Shown here: positions 8,836-17,445 of the stretch, piece by piece
Numbering within the stretch: position 1 is the stretch's first letter
Layout: each line of letters begins with the position of its first letter
From: Chroococcidiopsis thermalis PCC 7203
GTDB lineage: Bacteria > Cyanobacteriota > Cyanobacteriia > Cyanobacteriales > Chroococcidiopsidaceae
Direction of reading: 5' to 3'
DNA: 64,000 bases
Assembly (NCBI RefSeq): GCF_000317125.1
Contig: NC_019695.1
Span: 2,468,336-2,532,335, forward strand
Notes under the pieces: generated by a model
Told to the model about the DNA's origin: nothing
The model's input: only the letters and a program-made list of their open reading frames with translations
The model's database searches: none
Program-made: the position numbers and the translations under genes

Positions 8836-9699
8836 CTACTCCAGTGGAGGAGGATTGTTTCTGAGAACTTCTGGAGATGCTGTTGTCATGTTGAAATATT
8901 TCCATTCTCGCGTAACATACTTGGCTTTGCCGATCGCAGCATCTGCATTTCTTTCACCACTGGACGAACAAACATTTGTCCAATAATCGGCTCCAGCTAG
9001 AGCAAGATATCGCGCGATATCGCGATCGTCTGGCTGACTAGGGTTATCGAGAATTAATCTGGCTCTAAACGTTGTAAACACACCTGCGATATCATTTGGA
9101 TCTATTCCTGCTCTGTTTCTGGACCAAAAATGAAAATTATATCCATTGCCTGGTGTAACTGAGATAGTGCCTTGTGGCTCCTGCCGAATATCCGCAGGAA
9201 TATTGATGCCTCCTGCAAAGTCTTCCCTATATGCAGCTCCTACAGGAATAGAACTCTGCAAAGCCAACCATCGGTTGTTACTTTTTTGTAGTAGATAGGT
9301 GTGAATTTCTCCTAGCTCGACACGAGTATTTGCAGCTGGATTGCCCTCGGCAGCTTCGTTGACGATCCCCCATCCAATTAGTGCTTGCAATTCTCCAGGA
9401 TTGTTACCTAACTTGACTCTTGGAGTTTGCGACCAGTCATATGATGCTGGTACTCCGCGCATCTTACCTTCATGCTGACCCTGCATATCGCTGATGATTA
9501 GTTCTACCGAATTTTCATCAAGATTATCTGGATTTGCTTGCACGAGTGTTTGATGTAAGCCGCTCTTCTCGATCGCATTAACTTTAATCGCTGTGGCATG
9601 TGCTGTTACGATCTGAGCTGCTGATATGAAAAATGCTAGTAGTAAACCGAATATTAATAATAATAGAGAGCGACGACTAAACGAATAAGTTTTCAGCAT
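8836..9699 (-). CDS. Secreted protein of unknown function
   Basis: A 287-residue protein with an N-terminal signal sequence (positive MLKTYSFSRRS, hydrophobic core to about residue 32, possible cleavage after AHATA). The mature part is rich in Gly, Asn and aromatic residues and looks like a beta-rich extracellular domain (ELQALIGWGIVNEAAEG, NGYNFHFWSRNRAGIDP). A single Cys (WTNVCSSSG) remains after cleavage. I do not recognise the family. It may be a cell-envelope or polysaccharide-binding protein, but nothing catalytic is visible. The gene is monocistronic, with AT-rich flanks. Confidence 0.7.
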   Translation of the reverse strand: MLKTYSFSRRSLLLLIFGLLLAFFISAAQIVTAHATAIKVNAIEKSGLHQTLVQANPDNLDENSVELIISDMQGQHEGKMRGVPASYDWSQTPRVKLGNNPGELQALIGWGIVNEAAEGNPAANTRVELGEIHTYLLQKSNNRWLALQSSIPVGAAYREDFAGGINIPADIRQEPQGTISVTPGNGYNFHFWSRNRAGIDPNDIAGVFTTFRARLILDNPSQPDDRDIARYLALAGADYWTNVCSSSGERNADAAIGKAKYVTREWKYFNMTTASPEVLRNNPPPLE

Positions 9700-9852
9700 T
9701 AACAGGACAATTAATTTGTGCTTTCAGTATGTTCTTTGATATATCGAGTGTTGTCGATATAAATAAGTTCAGGTATTTAATAGGTTGGTTAAGTTAGAAA
9801 AGGTCAGTTTTCAGATCGTTGTCCGTATTACTCGATCGCCGATAAAATTCAA

Positions 9853-10128
9853 TTGAAAAGAGGGCGTTTTAACGGCATTCGTCTGCTGCGACAAGAGTTG
9901 ATGCGTAAATTAGAAAAACATCGCTTGTTACCTCCACACCGAGTTGGTGCGGGAACAGGGCTGTACAACGGGCTTTCTGTCCTGTTTGGTGGTGTTGGCG
10001 GTTCGCTGATTCCTAGCTCGATTGTAGCGGTGACTGGTAGTTTTGATGCGGCAATTTTTAGTATTGTGGTGGGGGCGTTACTGGCAGCTTTCGTCATGCT
10101 AGTACTAGCAAGGACGCTGCGATATTAG
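9853..10128 (+). pseudogene. C-terminal remnant of a major-facilitator transporter
   Basis: About 91 codons with no good start (TTG at 9853). The sequence matches the last two helices of an MFS permease: PHRVGAGTGLYNGLSVLFGG, then GSLIPSSIVAVTGSFD and a final hydrophobic helix ending ARTLRY. The rest of the roughly 400-residue carrier is missing upstream, where only AT-rich DNA lies. A free-standing two-helix protein is possible but less likely than decay. Confidence 0.5.
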
Positions 10129-10165
10129 AAGGAGACTCAGTTACTTACGATTTACGATTTACGAC

Positions 10166-10750
10166 TTACGACTTCTCCCCACTCGCTTCTAGCTTTTTCA
10201 TTTCTGTTTGTACGTCTATGGTTAATTGCACGGCTTCGTTCAGTAACTTGCTATACTCAGATGCTTCTGCGTTAATCTGTAAGGCTTGCAGTGATAATAT
10301 GCCGTTCGATAGTAGATCTAGATTGCGGTTAATTAAATCTCTGTTTTTTCTGAGAATTTTTTCTGTCTTAATTGCACAACTTAAACTATTTCTTGTGATT
10401 TGTAACGCCGCGATCGCCTTTTCTCTGTTCTCGATGCTAGCTCCCTGATTCCCCGCAGCTTCTAGTTCGTCACCAAGATTGATAATTCTAATTAAATCGT
10501 TATACCGATCTACTTCTAGTAGCAAATTTCTCAATCGCTGCCGACGATATTTCCATTTGTATAAGTAATAAAGTGGAATTAACCCCCAACCTAGTAAAAA
10601 AACTTGCTCTAGATATCCTGGCAAAATAATAATTTGGATGTTGTCTGGTTTTTTTAAGGTATCGTATGCTTTCCAGTCTCTTCTGCTCATACCAGCGAGC
10701 TGTTGCAATTCATCTCTGGTAATATACAAATTGATTAGATCGGGTTGCAT
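10166..10750 (-). CDS. Hypothetical protein, one membrane segment plus coiled coil
   Basis: A 194-residue protein. Residues about 43-63 (ILPGYLEQVFLLGWGLIPLYYLYKW) form one membrane segment, followed by a basic stretch and a long helical, probably coiled-coil region rich in Leu, Asn and Glu up to the end. There are no Cys pairs, nucleotide-binding motifs or known domains that I recognise. The C-terminal codons run into a TTACGATTTACGACTTACG repeat tract, so the stop may have been set by the repeat. Probably anchored in the membrane with the helical part in the cytoplasm; function unknown. Confidence 0.55.
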   Translation of the reverse strand: MQPDLINLYITRDELQQLAGMSRRDWKAYDTLKKPDNIQIIILPGYLEQVFLLGWGLIPLYYLYKWKYRRQRLRNLLLEVDRYNDLIRIINLGDELEAAGNQGASIENREKAIAALQITRNSLSCAIKTEKILRKNRDLINRNLDLLSNGILSLQALQINAEASEYSKLLNEAVQLTIDVQTEMKKLEASGEKS

Positions 10751-10900
10751 TGTTTTCGATCGGTTATTTGTCTTTTACCAAATCATAGAGAACAATATAA
10801 TTTTAGGTCTTAAAATTAGATATAGATAGCTAAATAATTCAAACTTGTTCCCGCACCCTTGGAAGGGCGCACGGCTGTGTGCCCCTACAAATGTCATTCC

Positions 10901-12580
10901 ATGAATTACCCAACTCCCAACTCCCGTACGGGCGGGTTTAGAAACCCGCCCCTACCGACTCTCGACTCCCGCACCTCTGTATTTTCTGCCGAACGCCTAC
11001 TATTTACCCCAACAACTCCAGAATCCGATGCGATCCCCGCTATCTTCGCCTTTCCTAACGAATACACCGTAGGAATTACCAGCTTGGGATATCAAGTCGT
11101 ATGGGCAACTTTGGCAATGCGTGCTGATGTTGATGTCAGGCGCTTATTTACAGATATATCCGAACCGCTGCCACGTCAGCCTGAATTAGTCGGCTTTTCT
11201 TGTTCGTGGGAATTGGATTATGTTAATATTCTGAGTCTATTAGAATCTATCTCCATTCCAATTCATACCAGCGATCGCACTGACAGCGATCCCCTAGTAT
11301 TTGGTGGTGGTCCTGTTTTGACGGCTAACCCCGAACCCTTCGCGGAATTTTTTGACGTGATTCTGTTGGGAGATGGAGAAAATTTATTAGGAAATTTTAT
11401 TTCAGCTTACAAACAAGTTCGGACAGCCGATAGAAAAACTAAATTACATCACCTAGCACAAGTACCAGGAATCTATATTCCCAGCTTGTATGAAGTGACG
11501 TATGAAGACCCTACAGGTTGTATCCAATCCATTAAACCAATTGCGCCAGATATTCCCCATCAGATAGAAAAGCAAACTTATCGAGGTAATACTCTATCTG
11601 CTTCTACGGTTGTGACTGAAAAAGCAGCCTGGGAAAATATTTTTATGGTGGAAGTGGTACGCAGTTGTCCTGAGATGTGCCGCTTTTGTCTGGCTAGCTA
11701 TCTGACTCTACCTTTTCGCACGGCAAGTTTGGAAGGTTCTCTGATTCCCGCGATCGAACGAGGACTGACAGTTACAAACAGGATAGGCTTATTAGGGGCA
11801 TCCGTTACCCAACATCCAGAATTTAATGATTTATTAGCTTATTTAAGTCAACCAAAATACGATGATGTCCGTTTGAGCATTGCCTCGGTGCGGACAAATA
11901 CCGTCACAGTAGAACTAGCACAGACTTTAGCAAAAAGAGACACGCGATCGCTCACCATTGCTGTAGAAAGCGGTTCGGAACGGCTGCGTCAAATTATTAA
12001 CAAAAAACTGCATAACGATGAGATCGTCCAAGCGGCGGTGAATGCCAAAGCGGGAGGACTGAGTAGCTTGAAACTTTACGGTATGGTGGGCATACCTGGG
12101 GAAGAACCCGAAGATCTGGAAGAAACAGTTAAAATGATGCGATCGCTCAAAAAAGCTGCCCCAGGATTAAGGTTAACCCTGGGATGCAGTACGTTTGTCC
12201 CCAAAGCACACACGCCGTTTCAGTGGTACGGAGTCAATCCCCAAGCCGAGAAGCGCTTGCAATATTTACAGAAACACCTCAAACCCCAAGGGATTGATTT
12301 TCGTCCCGAAAGCTATAACTGGTCGGTGATTCAGGCTTTAATATCGAGAGGCGATCGCCGTTTATCCCGCCTGTTGGAATTGACGCGCAACTACGGTGAC
12401 AGTCTCGGTAGCTATCGCCGCGCTTTTAAAGAGTTACGCGGACAAATACCCGATTTAGAATTCTACGTGTTTCGCAATTGGTCGCACGAACAAGTCTTAC
12501 CCTGGAGTCACCTGCAAGCACCTTTGTCACAGGCAACTTTATTAAAGCATTTAGCAGTATCAGTAAGTCGTGAATCGTAG
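10901..12580 (+). CDS. B12-binding-type radical SAM protein
   Basis: About 559 residues. The N-terminal half resembles the cobalamin-binding-like domain of this class (FAFPNEYTVGITSLGYQVVW, then GFSCSWELDYVNIL, and FGGGPVLTANPEPFAEF). The radical SAM cluster motif is RSCPEMCRFC (C-x3-C-x2-C), followed by GASVTQHPEF and ESGSERLRQIINKKL typical of MiaB/TIGR03960-like enzymes. The reaction is unknown. The frame extends upstream to a TTG at 10859, but residues there and just after the ATG at 10901 are coded by GGGCGGGTTT-type repeats; conserved sequence begins only near SVFSAERLLF. The native start was probably lost or displaced by the repeat. Confidence 0.85.
   Translation: MNYPTPNSRTGGFRNPPLPTLDSRTSVFSAERLLFTPTTPESDAIPAIFAFPNEYTVGITSLGYQVVWATLAMRADVDVRRLFTDISEPLPRQPELVGFSCSWELDYVNILSLLESISIPIHTSDRTDSDPLVFGGGPVLTANPEPFAEFFDVILLGDGENLLGNFISAYKQVRTADRKTKLHHLAQVPGIYIPSLYEVTYEDPTGCIQSIKPIAPDIPHQIEKQTYRGNTLSASTVVTEKAAWENIFMVEVVRSCPEMCRFCLASYLTLPFRTASLEGSLIPAIERGLTVTNRIGLLGASVTQHPEFNDLLAYLSQPKYDDVRLSIASVRTNTVTVELAQTLAKRDTRSLTIAVESGSERLRQIINKKLHNDEIVQAAVNAKAGGLSSLKLYGMVGIPGEEPEDLEETVKMMRSLKKAAPGLRLTLGCSTFVPKAHTPFQWYGVNPQAEKRLQYLQKHLKPQGIDFRPESYNWSVIQALISRGDRRLSRLLELTRNYGDSLGSYRRAFKELRGQIPDLEFYVFRNWSHEQVLPWSHLQAPLSQATLLKHLAVSVSRES
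10915..10965. repeat. GGGCGGGTTT palindrome at the 5' end of the radical SAM gene
   Basis: TACGGGCGGGTTTAGAAACC and the complementary arm, flanked by CCAACTCCC and CCGACTCTCGACTCCC tracts, are read in frame (GGFRNPPLPT). A second palindrome, AGGGCGCACGGCTGTGTGCCC, lies at 10863-10883. Confidence 0.8.
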
Positions 12581-12638
12581 GGGCGGGTTTACCAAGCAAC
12601 TTTGCTATTCACAGAGATTTCAGGTAAACCGCCCGTAC
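12577..12638. repeat. Split GGGCGGGTTTACC inverted repeat after the radical SAM gene
   Basis: Arms GTAGGGGCGGGTTTACC and GGTAAACCGCCCGTAC are separated by about 30 bases. The left arm overlaps the stop of the radical SAM gene. It may act as a transcript-end hairpin. Confidence 0.7.
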
Positions 12639-12659
12639 AGGAGTAGTGAGTAGTTTGTC

Positions 12660-13304
12660 TCAGTTACAACTAGAAATGCGGTAAGCACAACGGCGATCGC
12701 CACTTAAAATATGCTCGACTCGTTCGACGTTAACATCAGAACCGAGCAGAGTTTCAAACACTTGCAATTCTGAACTGCACAATTGCGAACAACTTTGGGC
12801 AGCAGCACAAATCGAACAATGATTTTCCGCCAGTAACAAGACTCCTGGTGACTCTTCAATTATTTCTGCCATATACCCTTCTTGAGTTCGCAGTTGAGTC
12901 AGAATTGCCACTCGTTCTCGCCAGTTTTGAGCGTGTTGCATCTGCGCCGAGTATGTTTGAATTTGAGCTTGAGTACGTTCGCCAATTAATAGTCCTAACC
13001 CAGCTTCGCCAAATACTTTGCGGACTCCCTCAATTAATTTCACCACCAGATCGGCGTGATGGTTGGGAAAAAGCGCGTTGGCTTTTTCTGTTAATTGCCA
13101 AAACTTGACTGGACGACCAACCGCTTGCTTTTGCTCGCTATAAGTGACCAATTGCTCATCTTGAAGAGTTTGCATATGCTGGCGGATTGCCATAGGTGAA
13201 ACCTGCAACTTAGTGGCTAAATCCACAGCCGTTTGCGAGCCGTGCATTTTAATGACAGATAAAATCTGATTTTTGACCCTTACCCGCTCGATCGCATCAT
13301 TCAT
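12660..13304 (-). CDS. SufR-like iron-sulfur transcriptional regulator
   Basis: A 214-residue regulator. An N-terminal winged helix (NQILSVIKMHGSQTAVDLAT, then SPMAIRQHMQTLQDEQLV) is followed by a C-terminal domain with the Cys set used for a [4Fe-4S] cluster: HCSICAAAQSC, a CSQLC segment and a final RRCAYRI. This is the SufR family, which represses the suf iron-sulfur assembly operon in cyanobacteria when its cluster is present. No suf genes lie nearby, so this could be a paralogue with another target. The neighbouring gene downstream of its promoter side is an unknown membrane protein about 60 bases away on the same strand. Confidence 0.75.
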   Translation of the reverse strand: MNDAIERVRVKNQILSVIKMHGSQTAVDLATKLQVSPMAIRQHMQTLQDEQLVTYSEQKQAVGRPVKFWQLTEKANALFPNHHADLVVKLIEGVRKVFGEAGLGLLIGERTQAQIQTYSAQMQHAQNWRERVAILTQLRTQEGYMAEIIEESPGVLLLAENHCSICAAAQSCSQLCSSELQVFETLLGSDVNVERVEHILSGDRRCAYRISSCN

Positions 13305-13363
13305 GCCAGGTAGATAGGCTTACTGGGCTATCAAACCTAGATTAACGCAAATTTTAACTTAGC

Positions 13364-13831
13364 TTAAGAAACGCCGGGATAGTTATATGCTATCCATCCC
13401 AACAATAAGCCCAACCATGCTACTGCTGTTGTAAATGCGATCGCTCCTAGTTTTTGCCAATACCTCAGCGCGATCGCCGTCATCACATAAGAATTAATCG
13501 TTGCCACTAGACCAATTGCCAACCAGTGATAGGGCAACAAGCTCGATTTTGCCTGCTGGACGAGGTAGGCGATCGCCGTACCCACTAATCCCGTCAAGGC
13601 GATCGATCCGTTTTGTCGATACCGACTGCTAGCTACACCGACTAAGTTTGCTAGCTGCCAGTGATAGAACAGAATTCCTATAGACCAAAAGCCCAAATTA
13701 ATCTTGAGACTGGCAAGACAGAAACCTACCACCGTATAGAGAATAACTGCGATTACACCGAGAGAAATGATTTTTCGATGAGAAAAAATGCGATCGCAGC
13801 TTCTACGCTCTACGAAATTAGCTGGAACCAT
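13364..13831 (-). CDS. Small multi-pass membrane protein, unknown
   Basis: A 155-residue hydrophobic protein with four likely membrane segments (about 22-43, 46-63, 77-92, 103-125 and a final one to 150, so four or five). No family motif that I recognise. It is in the same orientation as the SufR-like gene and 59 bases upstream of its start, so the two could be co-transcribed. No signal peptide beyond the first membrane helix and no conserved charged pair inside helices. Confidence 0.6.
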   Translation of the reverse strand: MVPANFVERRSCDRIFSHRKIISLGVIAVILYTVVGFCLASLKINLGFWSIGILFYHWQLANLVGVASSRYRQNGSIALTGLVGTAIAYLVQQAKSSLLPYHWLAIGLVATINSYVMTAIALRYWQKLGAIAFTTAVAWLGLLLGWIAYNYPGVS

Positions 13832-13901
13832 AGAGACATCCGAGCGATATGAGATTTTGAATTTTACAAGCAGGAGTTACGCACTAGAAGTTTGAGATTT
13901 C

Positions 13902-14020
13902 GATCCCCCAACCCCCTTAAAAAGGGGGCATTTGTTTCCTCTCTTCCAGAAGGACGTTCATTCCTCACTTTTTTATAAGGAATTGATTCCCCCCTTGTTA
14001 AGGGGAGCTAGGGGGGATCT
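13902..14020. repeat. CCCCCTT palindromic repeat pair
   Basis: CCCCCTTAAAAAGGGGG at 13912-13928 and a related CCCCCTTGTTAAGGGG unit with a TAGGGGGGATC tail near 13989-14020, both of the ATCCCCC...GGGGGAT family. They fill the spacer downstream of the superoxide dismutase gene. Confidence 0.8.
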
Positions 14021-14040
14021 TTTCTACCTAACTAGCTACA

Positions 14041-14652
14041 TTATGGCGCTGTCGATAGACGGTTGTTGACCTCACTCCAGTTGACTGTATTCCACCACTG
14101 CTTGAGGTACTCAGCCCGACGGTTTTGATATTTAAGGTAGTATGCGTGTTCCCAAACATCGTTGCACATGATTGGGAAGTGTCCGTCCGTCCAAGGATTA
14201 TCTTGGTTGGGCGTACTGACAATCTCATACTTGCCACCAGCCGAGCGGACTAGCCACACAAAGCCGCTACCAAAGCGCTTTGTACCAGCATCGTTAAACT
14301 GAGTTTTGAAGTTTTCAAAATCGCCAAAATTATCACTGATGACTTGGGCGATCGCACCTGTGGGTTCTCCGCCAGCATTAGGAGCCATCAATGTCCAAAA
14401 GATCGAGTGATTGAAATGTCCGCCACCGTTATTGCGGACAGGAGTACGAACTGCTTCGGGTAATGAATTCAGGTCGCGAATCAATTCGTCAATACTTTTG
14501 CTCTGTAAATCTGGTTGCGATTGCAGTGCTGTATTTAAATTGTTTACGTAAGTTCCATGATGCAGATCGTGGTGAATCTGCATAGTTTGCGTGTCTATGT
14601 AAGGTTCTAAAGCGTCGTTTGCGTAGGGTAGAGATTGCAGTTCAAAAGCCAT
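14041..14652 (-). CDS. sodA: Superoxide dismutase, manganese type
   Basis: A 203-residue enzyme that dismutates superoxide to oxygen and peroxide. Metal ligands are visible: His in [16 protein letters not shown], His in [11 protein letters not shown], and Asp and His in [16 protein letters not shown]. The GGGHFNH signature together with a Gln in PNQDNPW are the positions that separate Mn from Fe enzymes, and both are Mn-like here. No signal peptide or membrane anchor precedes the [18 protein letters not shown] start, so it is cytosolic; some cyanobacteria have a membrane-tethered Mn form. The gene is alone, with repeats downstream. A CTTTCGATAGAAAAATCTAT partly symmetrical sequence lies upstream. 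Confidence 0.95.
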   Translation of the reverse strand: MAFELQSLPYANDALEPYIDTQTMQIHHDLHHGTYVNNLNTALQSQPDLQSKSIDELIRDLNSLPEAVRTPVRNNGGGHFNHSIFWTLMAPNAGGEPTGAIAQVISDNFGDFENFKTQFNDAGTKRFGSGFVWLVRSAGGKYEIVSTPNQDNPWTDGHFPIMCNDVWEHAYYLKYQNRRAEYLKQWWNTVNWSEVNNRLSTAP

Positions 14653-14847
14653 AAACTCTTTTTTCCTCTTAACTAGAGGTTTCGATAGACTAATATATCA
14701 AAACTTTCGATAGAAAAATCTATCAAAATATGACAATTTCTGTGAGCAAGTGCTAACTATCACAACCAAAACGTAACAATCTTGGCGCTCGCCTTTCCTG
14801 TCTCAAAGGTTAGAGATTAACAGAGAGCAGGGAGAATGACTTGTGAC

Positions 14848-15079
14848 TTACGACTTTTCCCCACGTTCTTCGGGTAGTAAGGTAGTTTCATTTTTTGGCT
14901 GTTCGGTGTGAGGAGCGATCGCCGCAGTCCGCTTGAGTCTGACGAGAAAGCTAACTCCAATTGCCCAAGCGACTGAAACCATCCATCCTGCTAAAATATC
15001 GCGCTTGATAATGAACTCCTAAGTACAGCCGCGTCCAAGCGATCGCGATCGCATATACACTTCCGCCAATTAATACCAA
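14848..15079 (-). pseudogene. Broken PAP2-superfamily phosphatase, C-terminal part only
   Basis: The first part reads LVLIGGSVYAIAIAWTRLYL then GVHY, which matches the third PAP2 catalytic motif (S/T-R-x5-H). The continuation DILAGWMVSVAWAIGVSFLV, with the motif Asp, is in another frame: the stretch between HY and Asp is 7 bases instead of 6, a net +1 change near 15005. The N-terminal two thirds are absent and replaced by GTAGTGAGTAGTG-type repeats. The tail runs into a GTAAGTCGT repeat that supplies the stop. PAP2 enzymes remove phosphate from lipids such as phosphatidate or undecaprenyl diphosphate; this copy should be inactive. Confidence 0.72.
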
Positions 15080-15122
15080 CTCCCCACTACTCACTACTTG
15101 CCACCCACTTCCCAACAACCAC

Positions 15123-16007
15123 TTACCCTTTAAACAACCGTGCGGGTTTCAATTGCGCGCTTCCTGGTTGTAGTTCGTAGGGAAAAATGCTTTTGACACG
15201 CTCGACTACAGAAATCATGTAGCGATAATCTGGAATCGAACCTGTAGGAACGTAACCTGTTTCTTGAGCTAAAACGGAAGCAGCTTCGCTTAAAATTTGA
15301 CGAATAAATTCTTGGCGATTGCGTTCGATAGTTGGCGAAATTAAAACAGATCCTAGTGGTACGCTGTGGGGATCGGTGTATAAAACGCGAAAAGGAATTT
15401 GCGGAAACTGCGTTTTATAAAAATTAAATTCTCTTTGAGAAAGCGCTCCCGCATCGGCTTTACCTTCCGCTACCAAACTCAATATAGTTTTTGGCGTAGG
15501 CGCTAATAAAATTTCTGCTAAAGTTAAGCCATACAGATTATAAATAGGTAAATAAAATCCCGTTGCCGAACCAGGTTGACCCAAGGCTACTGTTTTATTT
15601 GCTAAGTCTTTCAGAGATCGAATGGGGCTGTTTTCTTGAACAACCAAAATCGAGCGTAAGTTTTGAACTCCTTCCAAGGTAAACAGGGGACGGTACTGCT
15701 GCTGGGTGATGGCGATCGCAGCTAAGCCTGGAGGAGCAAACACCAACGACCAAGAGCGATTGCGAATTCGTTCTATGGCTTTATTCTCATTAAAGGCAGG
15801 CTCTAGCCTCACCAACGAACCAGTCTTCTCGCCTAAGTAATTGATCAAGCGATCGTACTGACTGAGCGTCTGTTGACCTTCAGAGTAGCTAACTGTACCA
15901 ATAATTAACTCTTCTCCCTCACCTTGTAGCGATCGCGAACCGCAAGCTGCTAAGAAAAATAATTGAAGTAAAAAGAGACGACGCGAATATCTGGAATTCA
16001 TTTTCAC
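15123..16007 (-). CDS. PhnD-like periplasmic substrate-binding lipoprotein
   Basis: A 294-residue protein with a lipoprotein signal (FLLQLFFLAAC, lipidated Cys at about 22), then a type 2 periplasmic-binding fold of the phosphate/phosphite/phosphonate PhnD family: YLGEKTG..., FAPPGLAAIAITQQ, VVQENSPIRSLKDLANKTVA, GQPGSATGFYLPIYNL. No ABC permease or ATPase is next to it. Instead it is divergent, 142 bases apart, from a Tll0287-like heme sensor. Family members without a transporter often serve as the sensing partner of a signalling protein, and that is a reasonable inference here. The ligand may be a phosphorus oxyanion or something else. Confidence 0.8.
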   Translation of the reverse strand: MKMNSRYSRRLFLLQLFFLAACGSRSLQGEGEELIIGTVSYSEGQQTLSQYDRLINYLGEKTGSLVRLEPAFNENKAIERIRNRSWSLVFAPPGLAAIAITQQQYRPLFTLEGVQNLRSILVVQENSPIRSLKDLANKTVALGQPGSATGFYLPIYNLYGLTLAEILLAPTPKTILSLVAEGKADAGALSQREFNFYKTQFPQIPFRVLYTDPHSVPLGSVLISPTIERNRQEFIRQILSEAASVLAQETGYVPTGSIPDYRYMISVVERVKSIFPYELQPGSAQLKPARLFKG

Positions 16008-16149
16008 CCAGCTGTAGTTGAATAGTATTGCTGGATCGATGAGGTGCGATCTCCACTTAGGGGAAAAGATGAAAACAATTTATAATTTTAAGTAGCATTA
16101 TATACACTTCTTTTACCATCGTAAAATAAATCTCTACTTACAAGCCAAA

Positions 16150-17052
16150 ATGTTAAAAAATCTTAAGCTTACTGCCAAATTTAGCTTAATGTTGGTCGTA
16201 GTTTTCATCGGTGGGATTATCATCAGTGGTGCGGCACTCTCCAAGGTACTCGAACAGAGAGCCGAAAGGGAAGTTAGTTCTCAAGCAGCAATTCTGATCA
16301 AAGCGATGAATGCGGTTAGGACATATACCAACGAGCGTGTCAACCCATTACTCGCACCTAAACTCGAAACCGAACCAGTCTTTATTCCTGAAACAGTGCC
16401 AGCTTACTCCGCTACGGAAGTCTTTGAAAACTTGCGTAAAAACGAAGAGTATCGAAACTTCTTTTATAAAGAAGCCACGCTTAATCCTACCAACTTACGT
16501 GATAAAGCCGATGCTTTTGAAGCTAAAATTGTCGAGCGTTTCCGCAACGAATCAAACACTAAAGAAATTTCTGGTTTTCGCAATTTACCAGGCGGAGAAG
16601 TCTTTTACATTGCTCGACCATTAGCGATAACAAAAGAAAGCTGTTTGCGGTGTCACTCTACCCCAGAAGCAGCACCTAAAAGCCAAATTGCTACCTATGG
16701 CTCGGAATGGGGTTTTGGTTGGAAACTCAATGAAATTGTAGCAGCACAAGTTATTTCTGTACCTTCGAGCGAGATTTTTGAGAGTTCTAGACGCTCCTTA
16801 TCTCTAGTTATGGGAATATTATTTGGAATCTTTGCGATCGTCGTATTGTGGCTGAACTTCTTCTTAAAACGCTCTGTAATTCAGCCAATTAGGAAAATGT
16901 CTAGAACCGCAGAGCGAGTTAGCACGGGAGAAATGAGTGCAGATTTCGAGCAAAATTCTAATGATGAAATTGGCATCCTTGCAGCTTCTTTCAATCGGAT
17001 GAAATCGAGCTTAGAAATTGCGATGAAGTTACTCAGTCAGCAAACGCGATGA
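16150..17052 (+). CDS. Tll0287-like (DUF3365) c-heme sensor with HAMP domain
   Basis: A 300-residue membrane protein: a helix at about 11-32, a periplasmic Tll0287-like domain carrying a covalent heme site CLRCH (about residue 163), a second membrane helix at about 216-239, then a HAMP domain (RSVIQPIRKMSRTAERVSTG) and a short coil ending at QQTR. Longer relatives continue into a kinase, cyclase or methyl-accepting domain; this one stops after HAMP, so it must signal through a partner or be regulatory itself. It is divergent from the PhnD-like lipoprotein. A redox- or ligand-sensing function at the periplasmic face is inferred. Confidence 0.8.
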   Translation: MLKNLKLTAKFSLMLVVVFIGGIIISGAALSKVLEQRAEREVSSQAAILIKAMNAVRTYTNERVNPLLAPKLETEPVFIPETVPAYSATEVFENLRKNEEYRNFFYKEATLNPTNLRDKADAFEAKIVERFRNESNTKEISGFRNLPGGEVFYIARPLAITKESCLRCHSTPEAAPKSQIATYGSEWGFGWKLNEIVAAQVISVPSSEIFESSRRSLSLVMGILFGIFAIVVLWLNFFLKRSVIQPIRKMSRTAERVSTGEMSADFEQNSNDEIGILAASFNRMKSSLEIAMKLLSQQTR

Positions 17053-17106
17053 ACAATTGTCAGTTATCAGTTGTCAGTTAATTCTGACTGCTGACTGCTG
17101 ACTTCT

Positions 17107-17445
17107 TTAACAGTATGCTTGAATGTCTTCACCGCAGCAGTCGGCAAGGTAACATAAAGCACGAAATCTCAAACCGACCAATTGCTCGTATAGGGGGTTG
17201 AGTTTGCATAGAGGAGGAATGTGTCCTACTTTATGACCGAATAGAATAATATCTCGCTCAAAAGGACATTGCGCTGGAATAGTTTTCGCAATTAATTTTG
17301 CAACTTGGGGGTGAGCAATCTCAAAAGTATCTATCCTTTGTTTCAAAGACTTCATTGGAGATAATGTAAATGCGATCGATGGACGGGACTTGTGTGAAAT
17401 GCTTGCTTCTACTACAAGGGAAATTAAACTGACAACCTGAATCAT
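17107..17445 (-). CDS. Mo-dependent nitrogenase C-terminal domain protein
   Basis: A 112-residue protein dominated by the Mo-nitro_C signature: FEIAHPQVAKLIAKTIPAQC, then PFERDIILFG and HIPPLCKLNPLYEQLVGLRF, ending with RALCYLADCCGEDIQAYC. The family is named from a tail found in some nitrogenase-linked proteins but occurs as small stand-alone proteins in many cyanobacteria. Conserved Cys residues may bind metal. The annotated Met gives a hydrophobic, poorly conserved N-terminus; Met31 (MKSLKQRIDTFEI) is a plausible alternative. It converges with the heme sensor. No nitrogenase genes are in the window. Confidence 0.8.
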   Translation of the reverse strand: MIQVVSLISLVVEASISHKSRPSIAFTLSPMKSLKQRIDTFEIAHPQVAKLIAKTIPAQCPFERDIILFGHKVGHIPPLCKLNPLYEQLVGLRFRALCYLADCCGEDIQAYC

